A DNA stretch of 33,382 nucleotides from an uncultured Bacilli bacterium (lineage in GTDB: Bacteria; Bacillota_I; Bacilli_A; RFN20; CAG-826). The position numbers and the translations under genes are program-made. Position 1 is the stretch's first letter; every line of letters begins with the position of its first letter. The notes beneath the pieces are model-generated. The model did no database searches. It had not been told where the DNA came from and was given only the letters and a program-made list of their open reading frames with translations. The stretch spans positions 558,350 through 591,731 of the forward strand of contig CALVUI010000001.1 in NCBI GenBank assembly GCA_944363565.1, in the 5' to 3' direction. Below, piece by piece: positions 15,970 through 24,020 of this stretch.

Positions 15970-16829
15970 CCGATGACTTCCTCCCAACTCCTGATCGGAT
16001 CTTCGGCCTCGGAGTCGTAGATGGTCTTGAGGTCACTTAGGGAAATGTCCTCGATCGGATTGCTGAGGTTGACGATGATGCCGATCCCGTCCTTGGCCAC
16101 GGTGAAGGGAACACAGCTCGGGGCTTTATCTTGAGCAAACTCCTCGCTGATCATCCCAAAGACCGAGACCCCGTTTTCCCCGTTGCTGTAGCCAACCCCG
16201 GACCCCCCGCCGTTGACTTCGACGCTGACCTTGGGACAGATATCCTCGAATTCCTGGGCCAAGAGGACCATGAGGGGTTGGAGGGAAGTCGAGCCGGAGA
16301 TCGAGATGGTGCCCTCGAGATTATCGGGAACGACGAACTCCTCCCCTTCCCGCATCGAGACGTAGCCGTTTTCGGCGATGATCTCCTGGGCTTGACTAGA
16401 GGCAAGGAAGTCGAGGTAGGCACTATAGAGGGGGTTTCCTTCGACCGTCGCTTCCTTGTAGACGACGTTGAGGGGGCGGGCGATCTTGTAGTCTCCGCTT
16501 TGGATGTTTTCGACCGTTCCTTCGACCCCGTCGACCGAGATCTGTTTGACCTCGTCGGTCAGGTAGCCAAGGCTATCGTAGGCGATGGCGTACATCGAGT
16601 TCTTGACCCCGGCCAAAACCGCCGCCGTCCCTTGCTGGATGATGGCGTTTTGGACATCGGGCTGGCCCTTGAGGCCGATGATTTCCATGAAGGCGGCCTT
16701 GGTCCCCGACCCGTCTTCCCGGGTGATGACCTGGATCGGTTTGCTGCTATCGAATTCCTTGGCTCCGCAGGAACTGAGGGTCAAGGAGGTGAGGAGGGTC
16801 AAGGCGGCGATGGCGGCGATGGATTTCAT
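15966..16829 (-). CDS. pstS: Phosphate-binding lipoprotein PstS with permuted domain order
   Basis: A 287-residue lipoprotein (lipobox L-S-S-C, Cys21) that captures phosphate outside the membrane and delivers it to PstCA. Both PstS signature blocks are present but in reversed order. The phosphate-binding R-x-D-G-S-G-T block (37-43, after PIQVIT) and the G-Y-L...V-E-N-I-x-S-G-x-Y-x-x-A-R-P-L region (to about 120) come first. The SGSTSLQPLMVLLAQEF block (178-194) and GGGSGVG (207-213) come last. The chain ends in RSWEEVIG, the sequence that in ordinary PstS directly precedes the R-x-D-G-S-G-T strand. The simplest reading is circular permutation with a new signal peptide at the break. A ribosome binding site (AGGGGA) precedes the ATG. 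It is the first gene of the operon, downstream of a Pho box. Confidence 0.9.
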   Translation of the reverse strand: MKSIAAIAALTLLTSLTLSSCGAKEFDSSKPIQVITREDGSGTKAAFMEIIGLKGQPDVQNAIIQQGTAAVLAGVKNSMYAIAYDSLGYLTDEVKQISVDGVEGTVENIQSGDYKIARPLNVVYKEATVEGNPLYSAYLDFLASSQAQEIIAENGYVSMREGEEFVVPDNLEGTISISGSTSLQPLMVLLAQEFEDICPKVSVEVNGGGSGVGYSNGENGVSVFGMISEEFAQDKAPSCVPFTVAKDGIGIIVNLSNPIEDISLSDLKTIYDSEAEDPIRSWEEVIG

Positions 16830-16899
16830 GTTTAATTTCCCCTATTTTTCTTCGCGGCCTTAGTTTGGTTCTTCCTAAAGTTCCTAACCACCACGCCTT

Positions 16900-16927
16900 T
16901 TTAAAAGCTTTGTAAAAGGAATGTAAA
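16900..16927 (-). promoter_or_regulatory. Pho box: three direct repeats with 11-bp period
   Basis: On the minus strand TTTACA-N5-TTTACA-N5-TTTAAA (16927 to 16900) reproduces the T-T-(A/T/C)-A-C-A repeats, 11 bp apart, bound by PhoP in Bacillota. It lies about 70 bp upstream of the pstS ATG; a TAGGAA -10-like hexamer (16886-16881) follows 13 bp downstream. The box also abuts the -35 region of the divergent glycosyltransferase gene. Confidence 0.75.
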
Positions 16928-16950
16928 GTCAAACTCCAGCCAATAGGTGC

Positions 16951-16956
16951 TAAAAT
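16951..16956 (+). promoter_or_regulatory. -10 box of the GT-C glycosyltransferase gene, leaderless geometry
   Basis: TAAAAT ends 8 nt before the ATG at 16965, with no Shine-Dalgarno between. No good -35 is seen, and the position where it should be adjoins the Pho box, so activator dependence is possible. Confidence 0.5.
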
Positions 16957-16964
16957 CCTATTTT

Positions 16965-18473
16965 ATGAAGGGGAAAATCGGACGCGCCGTCCTGACCATC
17001 GCCATCGAGGTCATCTTGGCCTTGGCAATCGGCTACCTCGGGACCTATTTCTATTCCTATGCCCTCTCTCCCCTTTATAACGCCCCCAACGGCATCGGGA
17101 CCGATGGGAACATCACCGCCGTCCTCGGCCACTTACTCGCTAACGGGGGCATCCCCTATGTCGATGCCTTGGATCACAAGGGACCCTATGTCTTCTACTT
17201 TGCCTACCTAGCCATCACCATCCATCCAGTTTGGGGCCTCTTCATCCTCCAGGGCCTCGGGAACGCGGTCATCGCCTTCTGCCTCATCGACATCGCCAGA
17301 CGCCTGAAGATCAAGAGGGGCTGGCTCCTTCTATATTCCTGCATCGCCTTTCTCGGCGTCTTCCTCGTCAACGAAGGGGCCGCCACCGACAGTGCCTTCG
17401 CCCCCGTTAGCTACCTGGCAGTCTATCTCTTTTTCTTGGCCTATAGTTCCGGGAAACGCCTCCACCTGGCCCTTGCCGTCTTCTTCGACGGCCTCTTCCT
17501 AGGGATCGCCGCCTTCAGCCGCCTCAGCAACGTCATCCCCGAGGTCGCGGTCGCCATCGGCCTCGTCTGCGTAGCCGTTTGTAGCAAAAGACCGAAGGAT
17601 CTTTTCCTTTATGTCCCCCTCGGTTTTGCGGGGATTTTGATAACTTGCCTCATCCCTATCCTCATTTCCTACTCGGGAGGCTACCTCGAGGAAATGCTCC
17701 TATGGACCTTCGAGAAGAACTTCGTCTACGCCGGAGAGGTCGAGGGCTTCAGCCTCGAAGGGGCGGTCGTTTTCCCCCTGGCCCTCTTCTTCGCCATCCT
17801 TTCGCTTTGTTTCATCATCCCGACCAGGAAGTGGCTCTCCTCCTTCAACAAGGGCCTCTTCCCCTTCCTTCTGATATCTCTCATCCTTCTAACCATCGAC
17901 TTCGGGGTCTTCTCGAACTTTTACCACTACATGGCCCACGGCTATCCCTTCTATCTCCTGGTCTTTGCCTATTTCTGTTCCTATGCCTCGCTCCACTGGA
18001 AAAGAAAGTTCGTGGAACTGAGATGGTTCCTCACTTCCCTAGCCATGATCTCCGCGGTGGCCTATGTCGGCATCATGACCGGTTACTACTACGTCAACGA
18101 CCACGTCTCCTCCTACAACTACGTCCTCAAGGAAAAGGAACTCACGGCCAAGGACTACATCGAAGAGCATTATTCGGGAGAAGGGGATCCCGAAGTCTAC
18201 GCGATTGATTGCAATTGCTCGGTCTATCTCAATCTCGGTTACTACCCCGACTACCCCGTCTTCTCGACCCAGACCTGGTGGCTCAGCAATGGGGTTTTGG
18301 AGGAGAAGCGAGGAATCATCGACTACGTGGACTCGAAGGTCGATTACCTCTTCCTCGGGGTCCATTCCTCCTTCCTCAGGGACCTAGACTTCCAAAGCAT
18401 CCTCGAAGATGGCTTCCAGAAGATCGAAGAACTGACCTGCCCCGACTCCTTCTACTTCTACGAACGGATATGA
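16965..18473 (+). CDS. GT-C fold glycosyltransferase, family 39 (PMT/ArnT-like) membrane protein
   Basis: A 502-residue polytopic membrane protein with about ten to eleven hydrophobic segments. The first extracellular loop has D47 and then GIPYVDALDHKGP (62-74), the G-x-(V/I)-P-Y-x-D-x-x-D-x-K-G-P block typical of GT39-type enzymes, which move sugars from polyprenyl-phosphate donors onto acceptors at the outer membrane face. The C-terminal 110 residues form an extracytoplasmic domain (YIEEHYSGEGDPEVYAIDC). The acceptor is unknown; cell wall polymers, lipids or proteins are all possible. Start chosen by the TAAAAT box 8 nt upstream. It is divergent from pstS and may share the Pho box, which would fit cell envelope remodelling under phosphate limitation, but that is inference. 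Confidence 0.78.
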   Translation: MKGKIGRAVLTIAIEVILALAIGYLGTYFYSYALSPLYNAPNGIGTDGNITAVLGHLLANGGIPYVDALDHKGPYVFYFAYLAITIHPVWGLFILQGLGNAVIAFCLIDIARRLKIKRGWLLLYSCIAFLGVFLVNEGAATDSAFAPVSYLAVYLFFLAYSSGKRLHLALAVFFDGLFLGIAAFSRLSNVIPEVAVAIGLVCVAVCSKRPKDLFLYVPLGFAGILITCLIPILISYSGGYLEEMLLWTFEKNFVYAGEVEGFSLEGAVVFPLALFFAILSLCFIIPTRKWLSSFNKGLFPFLLISLILLTIDFGVFSNFYHYMAHGYPFYLLVFAYFCSYASLHWKRKFVELRWFLTSLAMISAVAYVGIMTGYYYVNDHVSSYNYVLKEKELTAKDYIEEHYSGEGDPEVYAIDCNCSVYLNLGYYPDYPVFSTQTWWLSNGVLEEKRGIIDYVDSKVDYLFLGVHSSFLRDLDFQSILEDGFQKIEELTCPDSFYFYERI

Positions 18474-18475
18474 AA

Positions 18476-18506
18476 AGGCGGAACCATGAGGTCCCGCCTA
18501 TTTATT
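18476..18506. terminator. Bidirectional terminator between the glycosyltransferase and jetC
   Basis: AGGCGGAACC-ATGA-GGTCCCGCCT (18476-18499) forms a 10-bp stem with one mismatch. It is followed by ATTTATT on the plus strand and by TTTTC on the minus strand, so it can end both convergent transcripts. Confidence 0.75.
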
Positions 18507-18517
18507 GATGTGAAGGT

Positions 18518-21500
18518 TTATTCGCCTTGGGTCTCTTCGACCGGGGTTTCGGCCACTTCCTTCTTCCCTCCTTGGTAGCAGGTCAGGCGTTCGTTGCGAC
18601 TGACGAGGACCAAGGTCGAGTCGATGTGGTCGGCCAGGTAGGAGAACCGGGAAGTCGGGACCGAGACCAGGAGTTGGATGTCGAGGGAACGGTAGAATTC
18701 CATCATGTCCTCGATGCGGTCGGAGTCCATGTTGTTGAAGGCCTCGTCGAGCATGACGATTTCGCAGGGCGAGGAACCGCTTCTCTTCTTGAGCTCGAAG
18801 GCCGAGTCGAAGCTGGCGGCGATGAGGACGTAGAACGGAGTCTGGGTCTCACCACCGGACCGGGCCCTGACGTTATCGCTGTAGCGCTTCTCCTGGCCGT
18901 CCGGGGTCGTCTCGACGATGTCGTAGCTTAGGTAGTTACGGTAATCGCAGAAGCGTTCGATCGTTTCGGCACTGGACTCGGAGGGGCTGTCACTCGAGAG
19001 GATCGAGAAGAGGTAATCCATGGTCGAGCGGTTCTCCCCCGAGAGCAAGGAGGAGAGGAGGCCGTTTTGGTAATAGTCCTCGCTCGTATTGACGGCGATG
19101 TCGTAGATCTTCCGGAGTTCCGGATCCCCGGTCGGCTTGACCACGAAGCGGTAGATGGAACGGGCCGAGCCGAAGGGGTGGCGCTTCAGGGTGGCATTGA
19201 GCTTCTTGATCTGGAGTTCGGCCTGTTCGATGTTGCTCCTTAGACCGACCAGGAAGCCGGACTTGAAGTTTTCGACCGCGACCATCGAGGCCTGTTCGGC
19301 TTTGCTCCGGACCGAGACCAAACTATCCTTGGTGATCTTCTGGTAACGTTCGAGGTAAAGCGGGAGGTTTTCGAGGACCGGTTCGATGTCGGAGGAATTG
19401 AACTTGTCATTGTAACTCGACATAAGCCGGACGATCTTCCGTTCGGACTCGGAAAGCAAGCGCTTGTTGGCTTCGTGCTCTTCCTTCATCCGGGAGTAAG
19501 CCGCTTTCCCATAGCCCTTGAGCTTATGCTCGGCCAGGTCTTTGACCAGCGGATCGGCGTGCTCGTAGACGTAGTAGTCATAGGACTTCTTGGCCTCTTC
19601 CTTGGCCTTCATGGCCTGCTCGAGAGCCAAATTGAAGCGGCCCCGTTCTTCGAAGAGCGCATCGCGCTTCCCGAAGAGGGCTTCCTGTTCTTCCCTTAGG
19701 ACCTTTTCCTTTTCCTCGATGGTGGCGATGGCATTGGCGAACTTGGTGAGGTCCTCCTGCTCCATCGAATCCTCGTAGGCCTTGATACGGGAAAGGGTAT
19801 CTTCCTTCTTGGCCTTGAGGTCGTCTTCTTCCTTCCATGAGGAGGCCAGGCCTCTGAGGGCCAAGGGGTCGAGGCGGAGGGACAATGAGTATTTTTCTTC
19901 GATTGGCGTCAGTTCGCCTTCGAGTTCGGCGATCCGCTTGCTGAGGTCGGCATAGCGGTCCTTGAGTTGTTGGAGCTGACGGGAGATCGACTCGGCCCCG
20001 ATGACCGGCATGAAGTCCTTTTCACGCACGATGTAGCGGACCGAGGTCCCGTCGTAATAAAGGCCGTCCTTGGTCAGCCACTTGTACTCTCCTATTCCTT
20101 CCGGAGCCTCCACCGCCTTGATGTCGCCAAGGAGGTAGTCGATGTAGCCGCGGACCAAGGGCAATTCGTCATTGTCGCGGCCCATGACGGCGGAACGAAG
20201 AAGATCCGCCACGGAGTTTTCGACCTTGAAGGGGATGTCGCCTAGAGAAGAGGCATCGATGATGCCGGGGGCATCCTGGCCCCTAAGTTCCGGGTGGAGG
20301 GCGATGAGCCTGGCCGCTTCGGCGTAATAGCGTTGGGGCAAGAAGGCATCGTAACGCCTCCCTCCTAAGAAACACTCGATGGTCTCGTCCCAACTTTCGT
20401 CGGTGATCTCGAGGCAATCGCAAAGGGGCGTCAGGGCGAAATCGCCTTCGAGCTGGAATCGTTCCTTGAGGAGTCGATAGAGTTCTTTTACACCGGCCGG
20501 GAAGTCGCGTTCATGGTTTTGGAGGGTGGCGATCTTCGGAGCCAGGATCTTCAGTTCCTCGAGGAGGTTCTCGCGGTTTTCCTTGATGCCCGCGCCTTCG
20601 GTCCTCAGTTGATTGCGGGCCTGGGTAAGAGCGGCCTCGAAGCCTTCGATGGCCTTCCTTAAAGCGGCCGGATCGCGTTTTTCCAGAAGATTATGGAACT
20701 TGGCGCTTAGGCCCAAGGCCTTGGCCCCTTCATCGAGTTCGAGGGCCACTTCGCCTAGACGCGTTTCATCCGAGGCGATGGTCTCGAGGCGCGAATCGAT
20801 GAGGGAGACGTCGCCACGGAGACGAGAGATCTCGTTTCTTTGGTCACGACTTTCAAGGGCGGCCCTTTCTTGCCGTAAGGAGGCGAGGTTTTCGTTGATC
20901 TCAAGACGCCGGGACTCTAGTTCCTTTTCCTTTTCACGAAGGGAAGAGAGGTCTTCCTCGGCCTTCTTCCGGCCTTTCTCGGCTTCTTCGACGCTTAACT
21001 GGAGGTCGAGGAGTTCGAGGGCTTCCTCTTCCTTGAGGGCGGCGTTTCTTTCTTCGCTGAGGCTAAGAAGGGGCAAGAGGGCCTGGGCCTTTTCCTCTTC
21101 GTGCTTGAGGAGGGTGGCGATATCTTGATAGGCCTTGGCCGCTTCCTTTACCTCGTCGAGGGAGACGTTCCGCTTCTGGAGCAGGAAGTCATTGGTGAAT
21201 TCGAGGAGGTCGGCATTGGGGTCGAAGGCAATCGCCGACGAGAGCAAGGTCTCATATTCATCCGGCAAATCGAGGCTCCTTCTGACCTGGGCATAGGAGC
21301 TCGAAAGGGTCTGGGCCTCGAGGGGGATGAAGGGCAAGCCTTCCGCGGTCGCGACTTTTCTTAAGCCTTCGTAACCCAAAACGGCCTTGCTACCGTCGTC
21401 GCGGGTTTCGAAGAAGAGGGAATCCTTGATTTCCCCACGCAGTTCGTAGAATTTGGCGGGCAGCAAAACCCCGCCGGTGATCTGGAGGACGCAACCTAGA

Positions 21501-21826
21501 GTCACGGGGCTATTGCCATCGAGGAACTCGAGGGCGAGGTGGGTGATGATGTCCCCTTCGGGCCGGAGGTATTCCCGTCCCACTGCCCCGATACGGGCCC
21601 GCATGTAGGTCTCGACCGTTCTCCTGGAGCCCGATAAGCCATTGCGGGAGGCCATGTTGAACTTCCGTTGGGCCAAGCCCCCGGACAGGACGTAATGGAT
21701 GGCGTCGACCAAGGTCGACTTCCCGGAACCGTTGTCCCCGGAAATGAGGAGGTTCCCGCGGATCTCGATCGTCTGGTTGGCAAAGAGGTGCCAGTTAATC
21801 AGCTTGACTCGGGTTAGCTTCTTCAT
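18518..21826 (-). CDS. jetC: JetC/MukB-like SMC ATPase
   Basis: A 1102-residue SMC-family ATPase. Walker A is GDNGSGKST (30-38) near the N-terminus. The C-terminal head has the ABC signature ARSGGETQTPFYVLIAASF and Walker B IVMLDEAFNNMD followed by DSDRIEDMMEFYRSLDIQLL. Between them are long charged coiled-coil arms (about 260-360 and 620-790) around a hinge region. With JetA and JetB it forms the motor of a Wadjet/MukBEF-type condensin that extrudes DNA loops; in Wadjet this recognises small circular plasmids. The ATG at 21826 is chosen over the one at 21832 because GGAGG is 8 nt upstream of it. It overlaps jetB by 32 bases. No jetD follows: the next gene is convergent after a terminator. 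Confidence 0.9.
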   Translation of the reverse strand: MKKLTRVKLINWHLFANQTIEIRGNLLISGDNGSGKSTLVDAIHYVLSGGLAQRKFNMASRNGLSGSRRTVETYMRARIGAVGREYLRPEGDIITHLALEFLDGNSPVTLGCVLQITGGVLLPAKFYELRGEIKDSLFFETRDDGSKAVLGYEGLRKVATAEGLPFIPLEAQTLSSSYAQVRRSLDLPDEYETLLSSAIAFDPNADLLEFTNDFLLQKRNVSLDEVKEAAKAYQDIATLLKHEEEKAQALLPLLSLSEERNAALKEEEALELLDLQLSVEEAEKGRKKAEEDLSSLREKEKELESRRLEINENLASLRQERAALESRDQRNEISRLRGDVSLIDSRLETIASDETRLGEVALELDEGAKALGLSAKFHNLLEKRDPAALRKAIEGFEAALTQARNQLRTEGAGIKENRENLLEELKILAPKIATLQNHERDFPAGVKELYRLLKERFQLEGDFALTPLCDCLEITDESWDETIECFLGGRRYDAFLPQRYYAEAARLIALHPELRGQDAPGIIDASSLGDIPFKVENSVADLLRSAVMGRDNDELPLVRGYIDYLLGDIKAVEAPEGIGEYKWLTKDGLYYDGTSVRYIVREKDFMPVIGAESISRQLQQLKDRYADLSKRIAELEGELTPIEEKYSLSLRLDPLALRGLASSWKEEDDLKAKKEDTLSRIKAYEDSMEQEDLTKFANAIATIEEKEKVLREEQEALFGKRDALFEERGRFNLALEQAMKAKEEAKKSYDYYVYEHADPLVKDLAEHKLKGYGKAAYSRMKEEHEANKRLLSESERKIVRLMSSYNDKFNSSDIEPVLENLPLYLERYQKITKDSLVSVRSKAEQASMVAVENFKSGFLVGLRSNIEQAELQIKKLNATLKRHPFGSARSIYRFVVKPTGDPELRKIYDIAVNTSEDYYQNGLLSSLLSGENRSTMDYLFSILSSDSPSESSAETIERFCDYRNYLSYDIVETTPDGQEKRYSDNVRARSGGETQTPFYVLIAASFDSAFELKKRSGSSPCEIVMLDEAFNNMDSDRIEDMMEFYRSLDIQLLVSVPTSRFSYLADHIDSTLVLVSRNERLTCYQGGKKEVAETPVEETQGE

Positions 21827-22442
21827 CTTCATTTCCTCCGATGTATTTGCTTAGTCTTTCCTCGAGTTCGCTGAGGGAAGAACTGTCGACCAGGACCACG
21901 ATGCTGTTGTAGATGGCGATCTGGGTATCGCCCTTGGCCGGATCGTCCTGGAAGTCGATGACCTTGTAGCGTTTGAGGGTCGATAAGGCCGACTTGAACT
22001 CGGTCATCGTCACCCCGTCGGGATAGATTTCCGTTTCGTTGAGTTTCTTCAGGACCTCGTCGACGGTGACGATCACCGCGTTGTAGGAAGCGACCTTCCT
22101 CTCGCCCCGGTAGGAAAGGGAGCGGAAGAGAAGCAAGAGGACCGTCTCGAGTTTCCTTAGACGGAGGCGGTTCCTTTCGTTGTCCCCCTTGATGTAGCAA
22201 AGGCGCTTTTCCTTGTCGACGATGAAGGAGACGTCGATGAAGCGGAAGTAGTCCTCGAGGACGGCTTTGTAGGAGCCGGTGGCCACGTAGTAATCGTCCT
22301 GGTCCTGCTTCTTGTCTTGGACCAGGAAGGTTTCGTTTAGTAGCCTCATGACGATTTTCGAGAACCGTTCGCATTTCGATTCGGAGGAGGCGAGGACCCC
22401 GAATTTTTCCTGGAAGTCGGAAAGGACATTGAGTTTTCCCAT
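21795..22442 (-). CDS. jetB: JetB/MukE-like KITE subunit (DUF4194 type)
   Basis: A 215-residue protein with the winged-helix KITE arrangement. The N-terminal half includes ERFSKIVMRLLNETFLVQDK and YKAVLEDYFRFIDVSFIVDK. A central block, RLRLRKLETVLLLLFRSLSY, is followed by VTMTEFKSALSTLKRYKVID, a typical winged helix. In Wadjet and Muk complexes this subunit binds the kleisin and DNA. The gene is 3 bases after jetA, has a good Shine-Dalgarno (AAAGGAG), and overlaps jetC. The C-terminal tail is acidic (GGNEDEEANPSQAD). The assignment relies mainly on size, fold pattern and position between jetA and jetC. Confidence 0.87.
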   Translation of the reverse strand: MGKLNVLSDFQEKFGVLASSESKCERFSKIVMRLLNETFLVQDKKQDQDDYYVATGSYKAVLEDYFRFIDVSFIVDKEKRLCYIKGDNERNRLRLRKLETVLLLLFRSLSYRGERKVASYNAVIVTVDEVLKKLNETEIYPDGVTMTEFKSALSTLKRYKVIDFQDDPAKGDTQIAIYNSIVVLVDSSSLSELEERLSKYIGGNEDEEANPSQAD

Positions 22443-22445
22443 CTT

Positions 22446-23819
22446 CTAGTCTCCTTTCTTTTCAATGAGATAGTCGTCGAGGACATAGTCCCCGAGTTCG
22501 AATTTTTCGCCGGTCGGCTCCCCGATGCTATAGCCCTCGGGGGCATAGGCCGGGGCCAGGGACAGCTTGATGAAGCCGTCCAAACCTTCTTGGTGGAGCT
22601 CGGAGGCGTACTCGCTATTAGCGTCCATGCAGGAGGCTAAGAAGTCGATGATCGAGGTCTTGCCGTAACGCCTTTCTTCCCGGAGGAAGCGTTCGGCCCG
22701 TTCGATGGCCTCGGGATCTTCTTCCCCTTCCACGAAGGGAACTTCGCCCGGGGCCTTCTTTTGGAGGAACCGCGGCTTATAGATCGATTCGTTGGAGATG
22801 ATGCTGACGTTATAGGGGGCGAAGGGGGTATCGATCTCCGCGTCCTTCTTGACTTTCTTGAGGAGCTTGAGGGAGCGGTTGAGGGCCCCTTCGATGTCGC
22901 GGAAGTTGTTGAGGCGGAATTCGAGGATGGCCCTGGTGGCCTGGACGTAGCTCGTATTCCGCATCGAGATTTCCTTGATCTGGGACGGCATCCCCTCGAA
23001 GAGATCGAGGACGTTGTCGAGGACTTCGGAGACAAAGGAAGCGGCTTCCTTCCGCCCGTCATCGGTATCGTCGACGTGTTTGGTGGTCAGGTAATCGGCG
23101 ATGAGGCCGGCGTAGACCTCTTCTTCCTTGAGGTGCTCGACCGCCTTGATGATCTCGACGTGGCGGATCTCGGGATTGTGGGGACCTTGGAGGTTGTTGA
23201 GGGCCAAGAGGGCCGGATGCTTCTGGAATTCGACCAGAAGGGTATCGAGGATTTCCTTTTCGGTCTTCCCTTCTTCCTCGAGGGCCTTGGCCACGAAGCG
23301 CTTGATCTGGCTATTGACGGAAAGCAAATGGCGGTAGAGCTGGGCGCACTTGCTGCTGATTTGTTCAAGGGCCGCCGTCGACTTCTGGTAGTCGAAGTTG
23401 ACGAGGGAGCGGTAGATATCCTCGGTAAGGCCGAAGTATTCGTTGCTTCTTTCTTCTTCCTCGGCGATCTCGAGAAGAACCGGGACCGTCTTCATGAAGG
23501 CGTCGCTACGGCTTAAGCGATCGCTGAAGCCCTCCCCTTCTTCCTTATCGAGCCAGCCGTATTCGACCAGCCTCCTAAGGAAGGACCTAGCTTTCTCTAG
23601 CGGGGTCTTGGCCTCGACTTCGAAGTCGTCGATGACGTCCTTCTTCATCTGTTCGGCCAAATAGGAGGCCAGTTCCTCCCTCCCGACGTCGTAACGGAGG
23701 GGCCCGAAATAGTCGTCGATGAGGGCGATGAGGCGATAGCTCTCCTCGACGTTGCCGAGGGCTAAGACGCGGAAAAACTCCTTGGGGAGATTTCGAAATA
23801 GCGGCGGGAAGCGTTTCAT
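22446..23819 (-). CDS. jetA: JetA/MukF-like kleisin subunit (DUF5716 type)
   Basis: A 457-residue, strongly helical and acidic protein that begins MKRFPPLFRNLPKEFFRVLA, the start typical of JetA. It is the kleisin that should bridge JetC heads. Features include helical repeats (YLAEQMKKDVIDDFEVEAKT), the segment RRLVEYGWLDKEEGEGFSDR (wing-like), long helices from 150 to 330 and a C-terminal wing (SIIDFLASCMDANSEYASEL). The ATG at 23819 is preferred to an upstream TTG because a TATACT box lies 8 nt before it and the TTG overlaps that box. It is the first gene of the jetABC operon. Nothing upstream belongs to the system; no jetD is in the window. Confidence 0.87.
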   Translation of the reverse strand: MKRFPPLFRNLPKEFFRVLALGNVEESYRLIALIDDYFGPLRYDVGREELASYLAEQMKKDVIDDFEVEAKTPLEKARSFLRRLVEYGWLDKEEGEGFSDRLSRSDAFMKTVPVLLEIAEEEERSNEYFGLTEDIYRSLVNFDYQKSTAALEQISSKCAQLYRHLLSVNSQIKRFVAKALEEEGKTEKEILDTLLVEFQKHPALLALNNLQGPHNPEIRHVEIIKAVEHLKEEEVYAGLIADYLTTKHVDDTDDGRKEAASFVSEVLDNVLDLFEGMPSQIKEISMRNTSYVQATRAILEFRLNNFRDIEGALNRSLKLLKKVKKDAEIDTPFAPYNVSIISNESIYKPRFLQKKAPGEVPFVEGEEDPEAIERAERFLREERRYGKTSIIDFLASCMDANSEYASELHQEGLDGFIKLSLAPAYAPEGYSIGEPTGEKFELGDYVLDDYLIEKKGD

Positions 23820-23827
23820 CGGCGTTA

Positions 23828-23833
23828 AGTATA
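23828..23833 (-). promoter_or_regulatory. -10 box of the jet operon, leaderless geometry
   Basis: TATACT on the minus strand ends 8 nt before the jetA ATG, with no ribosome binding site between. A second -10-like TAGAAT lies about 16 bp further upstream and could drive a short-leader transcript. Confidence 0.5.
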
Positions 23834-23885
23834 CCAAATACCCATTCTAATAGCGTTCTCCAAATGAGAAATTTTCATACAGCGC

Positions 23886-24020
23886 CTAAGGGAAAAAGAA
23901 GAGGGGACGAAAGAGGGCAATAGACCCTAAAAACATTAAGGCTCCAAAAAGGACGAAAATCCGAACAAATTCCGCCGTTGTTCCCGCGTAGACCCTATTT
24001 CTGCGGGGTTTTCGCCTCAT
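23886..24020 (-). CDS. Possible 44-residue membrane peptide
   Basis: An open frame overlapping the 3' end of the EFR1 gene by 26 bases. It begins MRRKPRRNRVYAG, a highly basic N-terminus, followed by a hydrophobic helix (FVRIFVLFGALMFLGSIALF) and stops shortly after, the layout of a small single-pass protein. GAGG touches the ATG with no spacing, so the ribosome binding site is poor, and codon use is less biased than in neighbours. It fills most of the otherwise empty stretch before jetA. Could equally be chance. Confidence 0.3.
   Translation of the reverse strand: MRRKPRRNRVYAGTTAEFVRIFVLFGALMFLGSIALFRPLFFFP

Noticed and set aside
16131-16835. Plus-strand open frame of 234 codons opposite pstS
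   Set aside because: Antisense to pstS; no independent start signals and a repetitive acidic composition.
22761-23516. Plus-strand open frame of 251 codons opposite jetA
   Set aside because: Same bias shadow: antisense to jetA, no Shine-Dalgarno or promoter, composition dominated by Glu, Asp, Gly, Val and Leu, and no domain visible.
18518-23819. A complete Wadjet plasmid-defence system
   Set aside because: JetA, JetB and JetC are present, but no JetD-like gene lies on either side or elsewhere in the window, so a complete defence system cannot be claimed.
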